Origin: an uncultured beta proteobacterium | GTDB lineage: Bacteria > Pseudomonadota > Gammaproteobacteria > Burkholderiales > SG8-39 | Direction of reading: 5' to 3' | Assembly (NCBI GenBank): GCA_902826155.1 | Contig: CADEDU010000077.1 | Span: 1-27,695 of the forward strand | Length of the DNA stretch: 27,695 nucleotides | Shown: in pieces, positions 16,024-23,817 of the stretch | How the letters are laid out: each line of letters opens with the position of its first letter | Numbering within the stretch: the first letter of the stretch is position 1 | Notes under the pieces: generated by a model | Told to the model about the DNA's origin: nothing | The model's database searches: none | What the model saw: only the letters and a program-made list of their open reading frames with translations | Translations under genes and position numbers: made by a program

Positions 16024-16856
16024 GCGTCGCCGCGCGATCGCCGCTGTGGAATGCGGTCCGGCACGCGCTCCTTCTGACCGGGGCGCTGCTGGTGCTGTTG
16101 CCGTTCCTGTGGATGGTGGTGACTTCGTTCAAGCCGCCGAGCGAGATATTCATCGACGAGATTCGCCTGTGGCCCGAGCGGCTGCATGCGATCGAGAACT
16201 ACACCCGCGCCTTCCAGCGTGAGCCGCTGTGGTTGTACCTGCTCAATGGCGTGATCGTCACCGCGAGCATCTTCGTGCTGCAGGTGCTCATCGCACTGCC
16301 TGCGGCCTACGCGCTGGCGAAGCTGCGCTACCGTGGGCGTGATGCGGTATTCGCGATGGTGCTGTTGTGCATCCTGATTCCTCCGCAGGCGACCGCGATC
16401 CCGCTGTTCCTGCTGCTGCATCAACTCGGTATGCTCGATACCTACGCGGCACTGATCGTGCCGTTCACGATCTCGGCGTTCGGCATCTTCCTGATGCGGC
16501 AGTTCTTCATGACTGTCCCCGATGATCTGATCGACGCGGCCCGCATGGACGGCATCGGTGAGTTCGGCATCGTGTGGCGCGTGATGCTGCCCACCGCGGT
16601 GCCTGCACTCACGGCCTTCGGGATCTTCTCCGTCGTCGCGCATTGGAACGACTACTTCTGGCCGCTCATCGTTCTCTCTTCGGAGCACCTGTATACGCCG
16701 CCGCTGGGCGTCGCCGCATTCCGCAACGAGGAGGCCGGGACCGACTACGGTCCACTCATGGCAGCCGGGGTGATCATCATCGCGCCGCTGATCCTGGCGT
16801 TCCTCCTCGCGCAGCGCCGCTTCATCGAAGGCATCGCGTTCACCGGCATGAAGTGA
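16020..16856 (+). CDS. UgpE-like ABC importer permease
   Basis: This second permease subunit has 278 residues and is of the MalG/UgpE class. It has about six membrane segments, beginning with LLLTGALLVLLPFLWMVVTSF, which ends in the usual SFKPPSEIF. The EAA loop reads DAARMDGIGEFGIVWRVMLP. The C-terminus ends at RRFIEGIAFTGMK, a typical ending for this family (GLTAGAVKG-like). It overlaps the preceding permease by 4 bases and is followed by a 70-base gap before the binding protein. Confidence 0.87.
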   Translation: MSVAARSPLWNAVRHALLLTGALLVLLPFLWMVVTSFKPPSEIFIDEIRLWPERLHAIENYTRAFQREPLWLYLLNGVIVTASIFVLQVLIALPAAYALAKLRYRGRDAVFAMVLLCILIPPQATAIPLFLLLHQLGMLDTYAALIVPFTISAFGIFLMRQFFMTVPDDLIDAARMDGIGEFGIVWRVMLPTAVPALTAFGIFSVVAHWNDYFWPLIVLSSEHLYTPPLGVAAFRNEEAGTDYGPLMAAGVIIIAPLILAFLLAQRRFIEGIAFTGMK

Positions 16857-16926
16857 GCACATCGATTCGCCCGCATCCGCTCTGCAATACGCGTTGTTCC
16901 AACACACTGCAAAAGGAGTCCGTCAG

Positions 16927-18198
16927 ATGAAGGTGCCCGCCGTCAAATCAGTGCTCGTGGCCGTATCGCTCGCGTTCGTAGCTGGCCAGGCCGGTGCGCA
17001 GACCGAGATCGTGGTGCAGTATCCCTACGGCGAGTTGTTCAACACGACGCACAAGCGCATCGCCGAGGCCTACGCCAAGACCAATCCGGGTATCAAGGTG
17101 TCGTTCCGTGCGCCGTACGATTCCTACGAGGAGGGCACGCAGAAGGTGCTGCGTGAGGCGATCACCAAGCAGGTGCCCGACATCACCTTCCAGGGGCTGA
17201 ACCGGATCCGCATCCTGGTCGATCGGGGTATCGCGCAGCCGATCGACAGCTACATCAAATCCGACAAGGGTCTGGAGGCCGATGGTTTCCATCAGGCGAT
17301 GTTCGACATCGGCACGCAAGACGGCAAGGTGTATGCGCTGCCGTTCGCGATCTCGCTGCCGGTGGTGTACTTCAATCTCGATCTGATCAAGCGAGCCGGC
17401 GGCGACACGGCGAACCTGCCCGCCACCTGGGACGGCATCATCGCGCTGGCCAGAAAGGTCGCAGCGCTCGGTGCCGACGTAAATGGCGTGACCTACGCGT
17501 GGGATATCACCGGCAATTGGTTGTTCCAGGCGCCGGTGTTCAGCCGCGGCGGCAGCATGCTGAGTGCCGACGAAAGAAGGGTGGCCTTCGACGGGCCGGA
17601 AGGCCAGACGGCGTTCCGCGATTTCGCCCGCCTGGTGACCGAAGCGAAGATGCCCAACGTGAGCCAGGCCGATGCGCGCGCCGCGTTCGCCGCCGGCAAG
17701 ACGGGCATCCATTTCACCTCCACCTCGGATCTTGCCAAGATCACCGAAATGATCGGCGGCAAATTCGCGCTCAAGACCGGCAGCTTCCCCGACGTCGACG
17801 CCGGCAAGGGCCGGCTTCCCGCGGGTGGCAACGTCGGCATGATCCTCACGGCCGATGCGAAGCGCCGTGACGCAGCTTGGCAGGTGCTCAAGTTCTGGCA
17901 TGGCCCGCAGGCGGCCGCGATCATGGCCGAGACCACCGGATACATGCCGCCCAACAAGAAGGCGAACGACGTCTACTTGAAGGATTTCTACGTGCGCAAT
18001 CCGAACCACTACACCGCAGTCAAGCAGTTGCCGCTGCTCACGAAGTGGTACGCCTTTCCGGGGGAGAACGGTCTGAAGATCACCGATGTCATCAAGGACC
18101 ACATGAACTCGATCGTCACCGGCAAGCGCGCCGCCGAGCCTGATCGCGTGCTGGCCGAGATGGCCGCCGACGTGCAGAAGCTGCTGCCGAAGAAGTAG
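16927..18198 (+). CDS. Periplasmic binding protein of the Ugp-type importer
   Basis: This is a family-1 solute-binding protein of 423 residues. A signal peptide (1-23, ending AGAQ) leads into TEIVVQYPYGELFNTTHKRI. The middle segment GKVYALPFAISLPVVYFNLD is typical of the UgpB/MalE fold, and the C-terminal part has KFWHGPQAAAIMAETTGYMP. The ATG at 16927 follows AAAGGAG at good distance. The distant start of the open frame at 16894 has no ribosome-binding site. The gene lies between the permeases and a cytoplasmic phosphodiesterase, so the ligand is probably glycerol-3-phosphate or a glycerophosphodiester, though sequence alone would also allow a sugar or oligosaccharide. Confidence 0.85.
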   Translation: MKVPAVKSVLVAVSLAFVAGQAGAQTEIVVQYPYGELFNTTHKRIAEAYAKTNPGIKVSFRAPYDSYEEGTQKVLREAITKQVPDITFQGLNRIRILVDRGIAQPIDSYIKSDKGLEADGFHQAMFDIGTQDGKVYALPFAISLPVVYFNLDLIKRAGGDTANLPATWDGIIALARKVAALGADVNGVTYAWDITGNWLFQAPVFSRGGSMLSADERRVAFDGPEGQTAFRDFARLVTEAKMPNVSQADARAAFAAGKTGIHFTSTSDLAKITEMIGGKFALKTGSFPDVDAGKGRLPAGGNVGMILTADAKRRDAAWQVLKFWHGPQAAAIMAETTGYMPPNKKANDVYLKDFYVRNPNHYTAVKQLPLLTKWYAFPGENGLKITDVIKDHMNSIVTGKRAAEPDRVLAEMAADVQKLLPKK

Positions 18199-18221
18199 TC
18201 GGGCGCATTTCGGGATCCGCC

Positions 18222-19082
18222 ATGAAATTCCTCCACATCACCGACACCCACCTCACCGTCGACGACGAGGTGCTGTTCGGCACCCGGCCGGGCGAACGCC
18301 TGGCGCAGTGCCTGGCGCATGCCGCCAGGCACCACCATGACGCCGAGCGTTGCGTAATCACCGGCGACCTGACGCACTGGGGCGAGGAAGGCGCGTACCG
18401 CGAGCTGCGCCGCCGCCTCGAGGGCTTTCCGGTTGCAGTGCGACTGTTGCTGGGCAATCACGACAAGCGCGAGCCGTTCCGCGCAGTGTTTCCGCAAGTC
18501 GCGATGGACGCGCACGGCTTCGTCCAGTCGGCCGAGGCGACCAGCGCCGGCAGATTCATTTACCTCGACAGTACGCAGCCGCTCACCCATGCCGGGCACT
18601 ACTGCGAGCTTCGCCAGCAGTGGCTGCGCGCGCAACTCGAGGCAACGAGCGAACCGTGCTACCTGTTCATGCATCATCACCCGGCCTCGATCGGGGTGTA
18701 TGCATTCGATCTGATCGGCCAGACCGACAGCGCGGCGCTGCTGGCGATTCTGCGGCAGTACCGCGACCGGATCCGTCACATCTTCTTCGGCCACTGTCAT
18801 CTGCCGCTGTCGGGCACGATCGCGGGCGTTCCATTCGCATCGCTTCGTGGCACCAACCATCAGAGCTGGCAGGACTTCACCGGTCATCCCAAGCTCAAGG
18901 CGGCCAAGCTGGCACCCGCCTACAACGTGGTGCTGATCGAGCACGGCAACTGCATCGTGCACACGATCGAATACGACTACGACGGTCCGATCGCCGAGTT
19001 CGGAACGGCGTTCGAGGACTGGTCGCGTGCAGCGATGGAACCGCTCAACACTTTGGAGACGCGACCCTCAATTCTCGCTTGA
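18222..19082 (+). CDS. GpdQ/CpdA-like class III phosphodiesterase
   Basis: This cytoplasmic calcineurin-type metallophosphoesterase has 286 residues. Binuclear-metal motifs are complete: HITDTHL (D8, H10), ITGDLTHWG (D49), LLGNHDKR (N79, H80), FMHHHPASIG and FFGHCHLPLSG. This ladder is that of GpdQ (glycerophosphodiesterase) and CpdA (cAMP phosphodiesterase). It is the last gene of the ugp-type operon, 23 bases after the binding protein. The simplest reading is that imported glycerophosphodiesters are cleaved here to glycerol-3-phosphate and an alcohol. A cyclic-nucleotide substrate is the main alternative. No signal peptide is present. Confidence 0.85.
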   Translation: MKFLHITDTHLTVDDEVLFGTRPGERLAQCLAHAARHHHDAERCVITGDLTHWGEEGAYRELRRRLEGFPVAVRLLLGNHDKREPFRAVFPQVAMDAHGFVQSAEATSAGRFIYLDSTQPLTHAGHYCELRQQWLRAQLEATSEPCYLFMHHHPASIGVYAFDLIGQTDSAALLAILRQYRDRIRHIFFGHCHLPLSGTIAGVPFASLRGTNHQSWQDFTGHPKLKAAKLAPAYNVVLIEHGNCIVHTIEYDYDGPIAEFGTAFEDWSRAAMEPLNTLETRPSILA

Positions 19083-19198
19083 CATGTGTCAATACCGGTC
19101 GAGTGCAGCGGGAAGAGCATGATTGCGTCTGCCGCAACGGCGCCTTCCGGACGTTCGCACCCTTGCTCCCACCCATCACGCGAAGTGGCGGCGGTCAG

Positions 19199-19227
19199 CC
19201 TGGTCTGGCGGGGCTTCTCAGACCAGG
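19199..19227. repeat. Hairpin (9-bp perfect inverted repeat) upstream of the TIR gene
   Basis: CCTGGTCTG (19199-19207) and CAGACCAGG (19219-19227) are perfect inverted repeats around an 11-base loop. No T-tract follows, so it is not a classic terminator. It lies directly before the ribosome-binding site of the small ORF at 19241 and after the ugp-type operon. It could be an operator or an mRNA hairpin limiting translation. Apart from this and the small ORF I see nothing in 19083-19240. Confidence 0.6.
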
Positions 19228-19240
19228 AGTGGAGCGCGTC

Positions 19241-19318
19241 ATGTCCGACCAGGTTGCCGAAGAGCTCTCGACGATTCACATCGAACGGGGTCCTGCGCGC
19301 TGCAAGCACGGCACCTGA
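19241..19318 (+). CDS. Possible 25-residue leader ORF coupled to the TIR gene
   Basis: An ATG at 19241 has GGAG 6 bases upstream and opens 25 codons (MSDQVAEELSTIHIERGPAR then CKHGT). Its TGA overlaps the ATG of the TIR gene as TGATG. The TIR gene itself has no recognisable ribosome-binding site, so termination-reinitiation from this ORF would explain its translation. The peptide is not recognised. It is too short for codon statistics, so it is a candidate only. Confidence 0.45.
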   Translation: MSDQVAEELSTIHIERGPARCKHGT

Positions 19319-20445
19319 TGAAGGCGTCGCCGGTGGGAAACCGCATCTTCATCAGCTACCGGCGCTCGGACACGGAAGGCTACGCCGGGCGATTGGAAGA
19401 CACCCTGAGGGAATACTTCGGGAAGGACCGGGTGCTCCGGGACATCGGCGGAATCGTCCCCGGCGAGGGCTTCAAACAAAAGAGCGAGGAAATTGCGGCG
19501 AGTGCTGCCACGGTCATCGTTCTCATCGGACCAGGCTGGCTGTCAAGCCAAAGCGGCGGCAAGCCGCGCCTGCATGAACCTGGCGATCTGGTTGCCAAGG
19601 AGGTCAAGGCTGCCCTCGACAGCGGTCACGTCATCGTTCCGGTTCTCGTGCAGGGCGCGATCATGCCGCGCGAAGAGGATCTTCCCGACGCCCTGAAGCC
19701 GTTGGCTCGACGCAATGCCGTATCGGTCAGCGACGCCAGTTGGGGCGCGGACACGACGCGCCTGGCGAAAGTGCTCGCCATCGACGTGCGGTCCGCGCTC
19801 GAGCGAAAGCTCGATTGGCTGAAACTCGCCGTGATATCGCTGCTGGTTGTTCCGTTTGTGCTCTCGTTGGTATTGATCGCCGATCCGGAGTTTCGCAACA
19901 AGGCGATTCGTGGCGAGGCCGATGGCAGAACCTACGTGTTCAAGCTGACCAGTCAGAGCCTGGGAAGGTTGAATGCCGGAGTCAGGGAAACCCTGCAAAA
20001 GCACAGACCTGCTCTGGAGGAATTGCAGGACATCAACAGCAAAGACAAGCTCAGAAGGGCGCTGCAAGAGATCAGCGAAATCAGCGACGCAGACGTTGAA
20101 ACGATTCTTTCGTGTTGCACGTGGTCGGTGGGAGAGCAAAAGAAGGCACAGACGCAGGCGATTTCCGCCGTGAACGCCATAGGCATCGTGCTGGTCTGTT
20201 TGCTTTTGGGGTTGACCAGAACATGGATCATTCCGTCCAGCCGAAAGTACGTCTGGGCCGCCATGGTGGTCGGCTGCGTCGGCGTCGTGAGCGCGTTCTT
20301 CTACTATCTGCGCAACATCGAAGACAGCTTCTACATCTGGCGCAGCGATGAATACTTCGGGATCGTCGCCACGAGCATCATCGTCGGAATCATGCTTGGA
20401 CTGCTCGGGCTATCGGGTTTCAAGCCCAACGACAGCATCCGCTGA
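19318..20445 (+). CDS. TIR-domain protein with four predicted membrane helices
   Basis: This protein has 375 residues. A TIR domain occupies about 8-150: RIFISYRRSDTEGYAGRL (box 1 type), RDIGGIVPGEGF (the BB-loop region), IVLIGPGWLS, then DLVAKEVKAAL, where Glu95 is at the place of the catalytic Glu of NAD-cleaving TIR domains. Membrane helices follow at about 169-187, 284-300, 312-330 and 346-367, with a helical charged segment (about 190-280) between the first and second. Bacterial TIR domains often act as NADases in defence or signalling, but membrane-fused ones of this kind are poorly described and no sensor or partner gene is adjacent. Codons look less GC-biased than in neighbours, which suggests acquisition. 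The ATG at 19318 places the TIR motif at the usual distance from the N-terminus. Confidence 0.85.
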   Translation: MKASPVGNRIFISYRRSDTEGYAGRLEDTLREYFGKDRVLRDIGGIVPGEGFKQKSEEIAASAATVIVLIGPGWLSSQSGGKPRLHEPGDLVAKEVKAALDSGHVIVPVLVQGAIMPREEDLPDALKPLARRNAVSVSDASWGADTTRLAKVLAIDVRSALERKLDWLKLAVISLLVVPFVLSLVLIADPEFRNKAIRGEADGRTYVFKLTSQSLGRLNAGVRETLQKHRPALEELQDINSKDKLRRALQEISEISDADVETILSCCTWSVGEQKKAQTQAISAVNAIGIVLVCLLLGLTRTWIIPSSRKYVWAAMVVGCVGVVSAFFYYLRNIEDSFYIWRSDEYFGIVATSIIVGIMLGLLGLSGFKPNDSIR

Positions 20446-20472
20446 TGTTCCGTGTGGTGCCTTGGATCTTGC

Positions 20473-22056
20473 TCAGAACGGGTGGTACTGGTAGAGCCAG
20501 GTCTCCGAGAGCACCGTGCTGCCGTGCTTGAGGTAGAGCCGCATCTCGACCGGTTCGAGTCCGTCGATGGTGAGATCGAATTGCGCGCGCCAGTGCCCCG
20601 GTACGTCGTTGAAGACCGCCTCGGTGAACACGTATGAGAACGTGCCGCGCGAGGCCCACAGCACCGCCTCGGGCTTGGCGCCGAACGGCAGCTTCGCGAG
20701 CGGCTCACCGAGAAACTCGACCATGAACTTGCGTACGCCCTTGGGCCGCTGCCTGCCGGGCTGTCCACCGTTGCCCAGGCGCGTGGCGACGCAGCGCGCC
20801 AGCGGCGCCGGATGCGGTTCGTCGGCCAGCCAGTGCAACCGATAGGCGAATTCGAACCGCGCGCCGGCTTCGGCCTTCTTCTGCGGCACCCACATCGCGA
20901 CGATGTTGTCGTGGATCTCGTCGTCGGTCGGAATCTCGATGAGCTGGACGGTGCCTTTGCCCCAGTCACCCTTGGGTTCGACCCACACGCTGGGGCGTCG
21001 GTCGTAGAACACGCCGTCGAGGTAGTGATCGAAATTGCGGTCGCGTTGCATCAGACCGAAGCCTTTCGGCGTGCTGTCGGCGAATGAGGAGACCGTGACG
21101 CGGCCCGGATTGTTGAGCGGCCGCCAGATGCGCTCGCCCGCGCCGGTCCAGATGCTCAGACCATCGGAGTCGTGGATTTCGGGGCGCCAGTCGAGCGCGG
21201 TGGGTTTGACGGTTTCAGAGAACCAGAACATCGACGTGAGCGGGGCGACGCCGAAGCGGGTGAACGCGTTGCGCAGGTAGAGCGCACAGTCGACATCCAT
21301 GATCACGCCCTTGGCGCGCGTGGCGTTGAACCGATACGCGCCGACGATGCCGGGCCCTTCGAGCAGCGCATGGATGAGCACGCCGTCGGCGGTCTCGGGG
21401 CCGACGTACAGGTGAGTGAAATCCGGAAACTCCTCGCTGGCCCCGGCCTGCCAGGTGTCGAGCGCAATGCCGCGCGCAGACAATCCGTACTGGCGCAACT
21501 CGCCGATCGCGCGAAAATACGACGCGCCCAGGAATGCGATCCAGTCGTTCGTCTTCCAGTCGAGGGTTCCGTCTCTGGGTTCCTGGATGCGCAGACCAGC
21601 GAAGCCTGCACCCGCGGGCAGCTTGCGTGCGATCGAGTCCGCAGGCATGTCGAAGTAGCGCGTGTCGTACACGACTTCCCGTGCGGTGGCGCCTTCCACG
21701 GCGAACACGCGCACGGGCTTGGTGAAGAACTCGCCGAGGTGAAAGAACACGATCGGAAAGCGTTGTTTGGCATCAACGTACAGTGCTGCATCGGTGTTGA
21801 AGCGGATCTGTCCCCACGCGTCGTAGTTGATGCCCGCAGTGATCTCGGGTGCAGGCGTGGCGGGCTTGCGATAGGGCAGCTTCACCAGCCTATTCGCTTC
21901 CTGCTTCAATGCCTCAAACGAAAAAGGCTGTGCGTTGCCCAGCTTGAGCTTGCCTGTATGCGATGCGGATTGCGCAGCAGCTGTGCGCACCGCGCCAAGC
22001 GCGCCGGTAGCGGCGGCAATCTTGATGAATGAGCGGCGATCGAGTTTTTCGAACAT
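20473..22056 (-). CDS. opgD: Periplasmic glucan biosynthesis protein OpgD (MdoG/MdoD family)
   Basis: This periplasmic protein of 527 residues acts in osmoregulated periplasmic glucan synthesis. A Tat signal is present (DRRSFIKIAAATGALG, RR at 7-8), which distinguishes OpgD from the Sec-exported OpgG. Family features follow: FSFEALKQEANRLVKLPYR, ITAGINYDAWGQIRF, FPIVFFHLGEFFTKPV, the LTSMFWFSET block, RRPSVWVEPKGDWGKG and FAYRLHWLADEPHP. The length matches the family. There is no opgG or opgH beside it. The ribosome-binding site is weak. It lies 57 bases downstream of the amidohydrolase gene in the same direction, but functional linkage is doubtful. It converges on the TIR gene with a 27-base gap. 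Confidence 0.93.
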   Translation of the reverse strand: MFEKLDRRSFIKIAAATGALGAVRTAAAQSASHTGKLKLGNAQPFSFEALKQEANRLVKLPYRKPATPAPEITAGINYDAWGQIRFNTDAALYVDAKQRFPIVFFHLGEFFTKPVRVFAVEGATAREVVYDTRYFDMPADSIARKLPAGAGFAGLRIQEPRDGTLDWKTNDWIAFLGASYFRAIGELRQYGLSARGIALDTWQAGASEEFPDFTHLYVGPETADGVLIHALLEGPGIVGAYRFNATRAKGVIMDVDCALYLRNAFTRFGVAPLTSMFWFSETVKPTALDWRPEIHDSDGLSIWTGAGERIWRPLNNPGRVTVSSFADSTPKGFGLMQRDRNFDHYLDGVFYDRRPSVWVEPKGDWGKGTVQLIEIPTDDEIHDNIVAMWVPQKKAEAGARFEFAYRLHWLADEPHPAPLARCVATRLGNGGQPGRQRPKGVRKFMVEFLGEPLAKLPFGAKPEAVLWASRGTFSYVFTEAVFNDVPGHWRAQFDLTIDGLEPVEMRLYLKHGSTVLSETWLYQYHPF

Positions 22057-22113
22057 TGGTAATCAGGTTCGATCGGTAGAAGCGACTCTGACCGCGGCAA
22101 GCGTCCGGAGTTT

Positions 22114-23010
22114 CTACGCCCAGCCGAAAAGCGTCTGTGGATTGTCAACGAGGATGCGGCGACGCGTCCGTTCGTCGGGTGCGTAGTCACCGAGCAGATT
22201 CCAGAGCGCGACACCGCTCACTTTGTCGGCAAAGGAAAGGTGCGGCCAGTCGCTGCCCCAGATGATGCGATCGGCGGCGGCTTCGATGAGCGCATGGGCC
22301 ATCGGGATGGTGTCGGTGAAGCCGGGCGCGGTACCCATGCGATAGATGCCGGTGAACTTGACCCAGCAGCGTCGCTCGCCTTCATTGAGCAGCGCGATCA
22401 GCTCGCGAAAGCCAGGCTGCTGCGGCCCGTCCTTGGCCAGGAACATGCCCATGTGGGCGAGCGAATAGGGCACGCGCAGTGCGCGCATCGTCGGAAGCAG
22501 CTCGCGCGTCAGCCAGCCCGGTCCGAGAAAATCGAGCATCCAGCCGGCTTTCGCCAGTCGCTCGTCGAACCGCTTGATGCGCGGGACCATGGTCTGCGCG
22601 AAGCCCGCTACGTGCGGCTTGACCGGACTGTGATTGATGCGCACGCCGCGCACGCCCAGCGTGTGGAGGTCGGCGAGCTGCTCGTCGGTGCAGTTTTCAT
22701 CGAGGTCGACGATGCCGCGCACGCTTTGGTCGTACAGCGTCGTACCCATGCGAGCGCGTAGTTCCCTCATTGCATCGAGCATGCAGCGATTGTCGCGGGC
22801 GTAAGCGCTCGGTTGCACGAACACGAACTTCTCGATGCCGAAGAGCACCGCGTGCGCGAGAAAATCGTCGAGCGGAGCGAGCGGGGGCTGATAGCGCAGA
22901 TTCGGATCGCCGTATGGATAGCGATCGGCCGGTCCGAATACGTGAAAGTGCGCGTCGCACGCACCGGGCGGTGCGCGAAACGACGGGGTTTCATTGGCGG
23001 GATGAGCCAT
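22114..23010 (-). CDS. LigI-like TIM-barrel amidohydrolase
   Basis: This metal-dependent hydrolase of 298 residues belongs to the amidohydrolase-2 group. It has CDAHFHVFGP (H21, H23 of the HxH metal site), RDNRCMLDA, LGVRGVRIN, LAHMG and IIWGSDWPH (the late catalytic Asp). This pattern matches 2-pyrone-4,6-dicarboxylate lactonase (LigI) and relatives that open lactones in aromatic-acid degradation. It lies 6 bases after the aldolase gene, with TGGAG as ribosome-binding site, so it belongs to the receptor-aldolase operon. The precise substrate is unknown. Confidence 0.85.
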   Translation of the reverse strand: MAHPANETPSFRAPPGACDAHFHVFGPADRYPYGDPNLRYQPPLAPLDDFLAHAVLFGIEKFVFVQPSAYARDNRCMLDAMRELRARMGTTLYDQSVRGIVDLDENCTDEQLADLHTLGVRGVRINHSPVKPHVAGFAQTMVPRIKRFDERLAKAGWMLDFLGPGWLTRELLPTMRALRVPYSLAHMGMFLAKDGPQQPGFRELIALLNEGERRCWVKFTGIYRMGTAPGFTDTIPMAHALIEAAADRIIWGSDWPHLSFADKVSGVALWNLLGDYAPDERTRRRILVDNPQTLFGWA

Positions 23011-23016
23011 CGACGC

Positions 23017-23817
23017 TCAGCTCCACTTCAGTGCGCGCAGGCCGTCGACGTCCTTCTTGGCTGCGGCAGCGAGGTAGCCGACGTCGTTGCCGGCGATGAT
23101 GAAACGCGCGCCCATCTGCAGCAGATCGCGCTGCAATTCGACGTCGCCACGAATGCCGCCGACACCAAGCACCTTGCCGTGCGCCCGGCACGCGCGCGCG
23201 GTGGCTTCGTACGCTTCGCGCAGTTTCGGATGGCGAAGCTCGCCCGGAATGCCCATCTCCGTGCACAGGTCGTTCGAGCCGATCAGCAACATGTCGATGC
23301 CGGGCACGGCGGCGATCGCGTCGGCATTGGCGATGCCTTCAGGTGTTTCCAGCATCGCGATCAGCAACGTCTGCTCGTTCTGCAGGCGATTGAGTTCGCC
23401 CAGGGGCAAGGCGCGATAGAGCGATGCGGGACCGGTGCCCATCACCGAGCGATGCCCCAGCGGCGCAAAGCGCGTGGCGTCGACGAGTACGCGGGCTTCT
23501 GCGGCCGTGTTCACGTGCGGCACCAGCAATCCGAGCGCGCCGCTGTCGAGCAGGCGCGAGCAGCTGTGTGGATCGTGCCCCGGCGGGCGCACGATCGGGG
23601 TGATGCCCAGGCCGAGCGCGCCGGTGCAGATTGCCGAAGTCGCTTCGAACGAAACCGGGCTGTGCTCCATGTCGACGTAGATCGCATCGAAGCCGCTTGC
23701 CGCGGCGATCATGCAGATATCGACGCTGCGCGCCTGGCGCAGCCCCATGCAAAGGACCAGATCGCCCCTGGAGAGCTTCGACTTGGCGACGTTCTGCGGG
23801 AGTGCTGTTGTCATCAT
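23017..23817 (-). CDS. HpcH/HpaI-family class II aldolase
   Basis: This is a 266-residue enzyme that cleaves or forms C-C bonds of 2-oxo/hydroxy acids. Family residues are visible: VDMEHSP (D49, H52), PIVRPPG (R77), AMLETPEGI (Glu157, metal ligand) and IGSNDLCTEMG (Asp183, metal ligand). The start overlaps the stop of the Bug receptor gene as ATGATGA, giving two adjacent ATGs (23817 and 23814); either could be used. Together with the LigI-like hydrolase it would complete a route from a cyclic or hydroxylated dicarboxylate to pyruvate or oxaloacetate, though a hydratase is missing here. Confidence 0.88.
   Translation of the reverse strand: MMTTALPQNVAKSKLSRGDLVLCMGLRQARSVDICMIAAASGFDAIYVDMEHSPVSFEATSAICTGALGLGITPIVRPPGHDPHSCSRLLDSGALGLLVPHVNTAAEARVLVDATRFAPLGHRSVMGTGPASLYRALPLGELNRLQNEQTLLIAMLETPEGIANADAIAAVPGIDMLLIGSNDLCTEMGIPGELRHPKLREAYEATARACRAHGKVLGVGGIRGDVELQRDLLQMGARFIIAGNDVGYLAAAAKKDVDGLRALKWS

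Noticed and set aside
19079..19092. TTGACA-TG-TGTCAA inverted repeat at the end of the phosphodiesterase gene, with TTGACA as a -35 box
   Set aside because: No -10-like hexamer lies 16-18 bp downstream, and the element includes the stop codon, so it does not support a promoter call.
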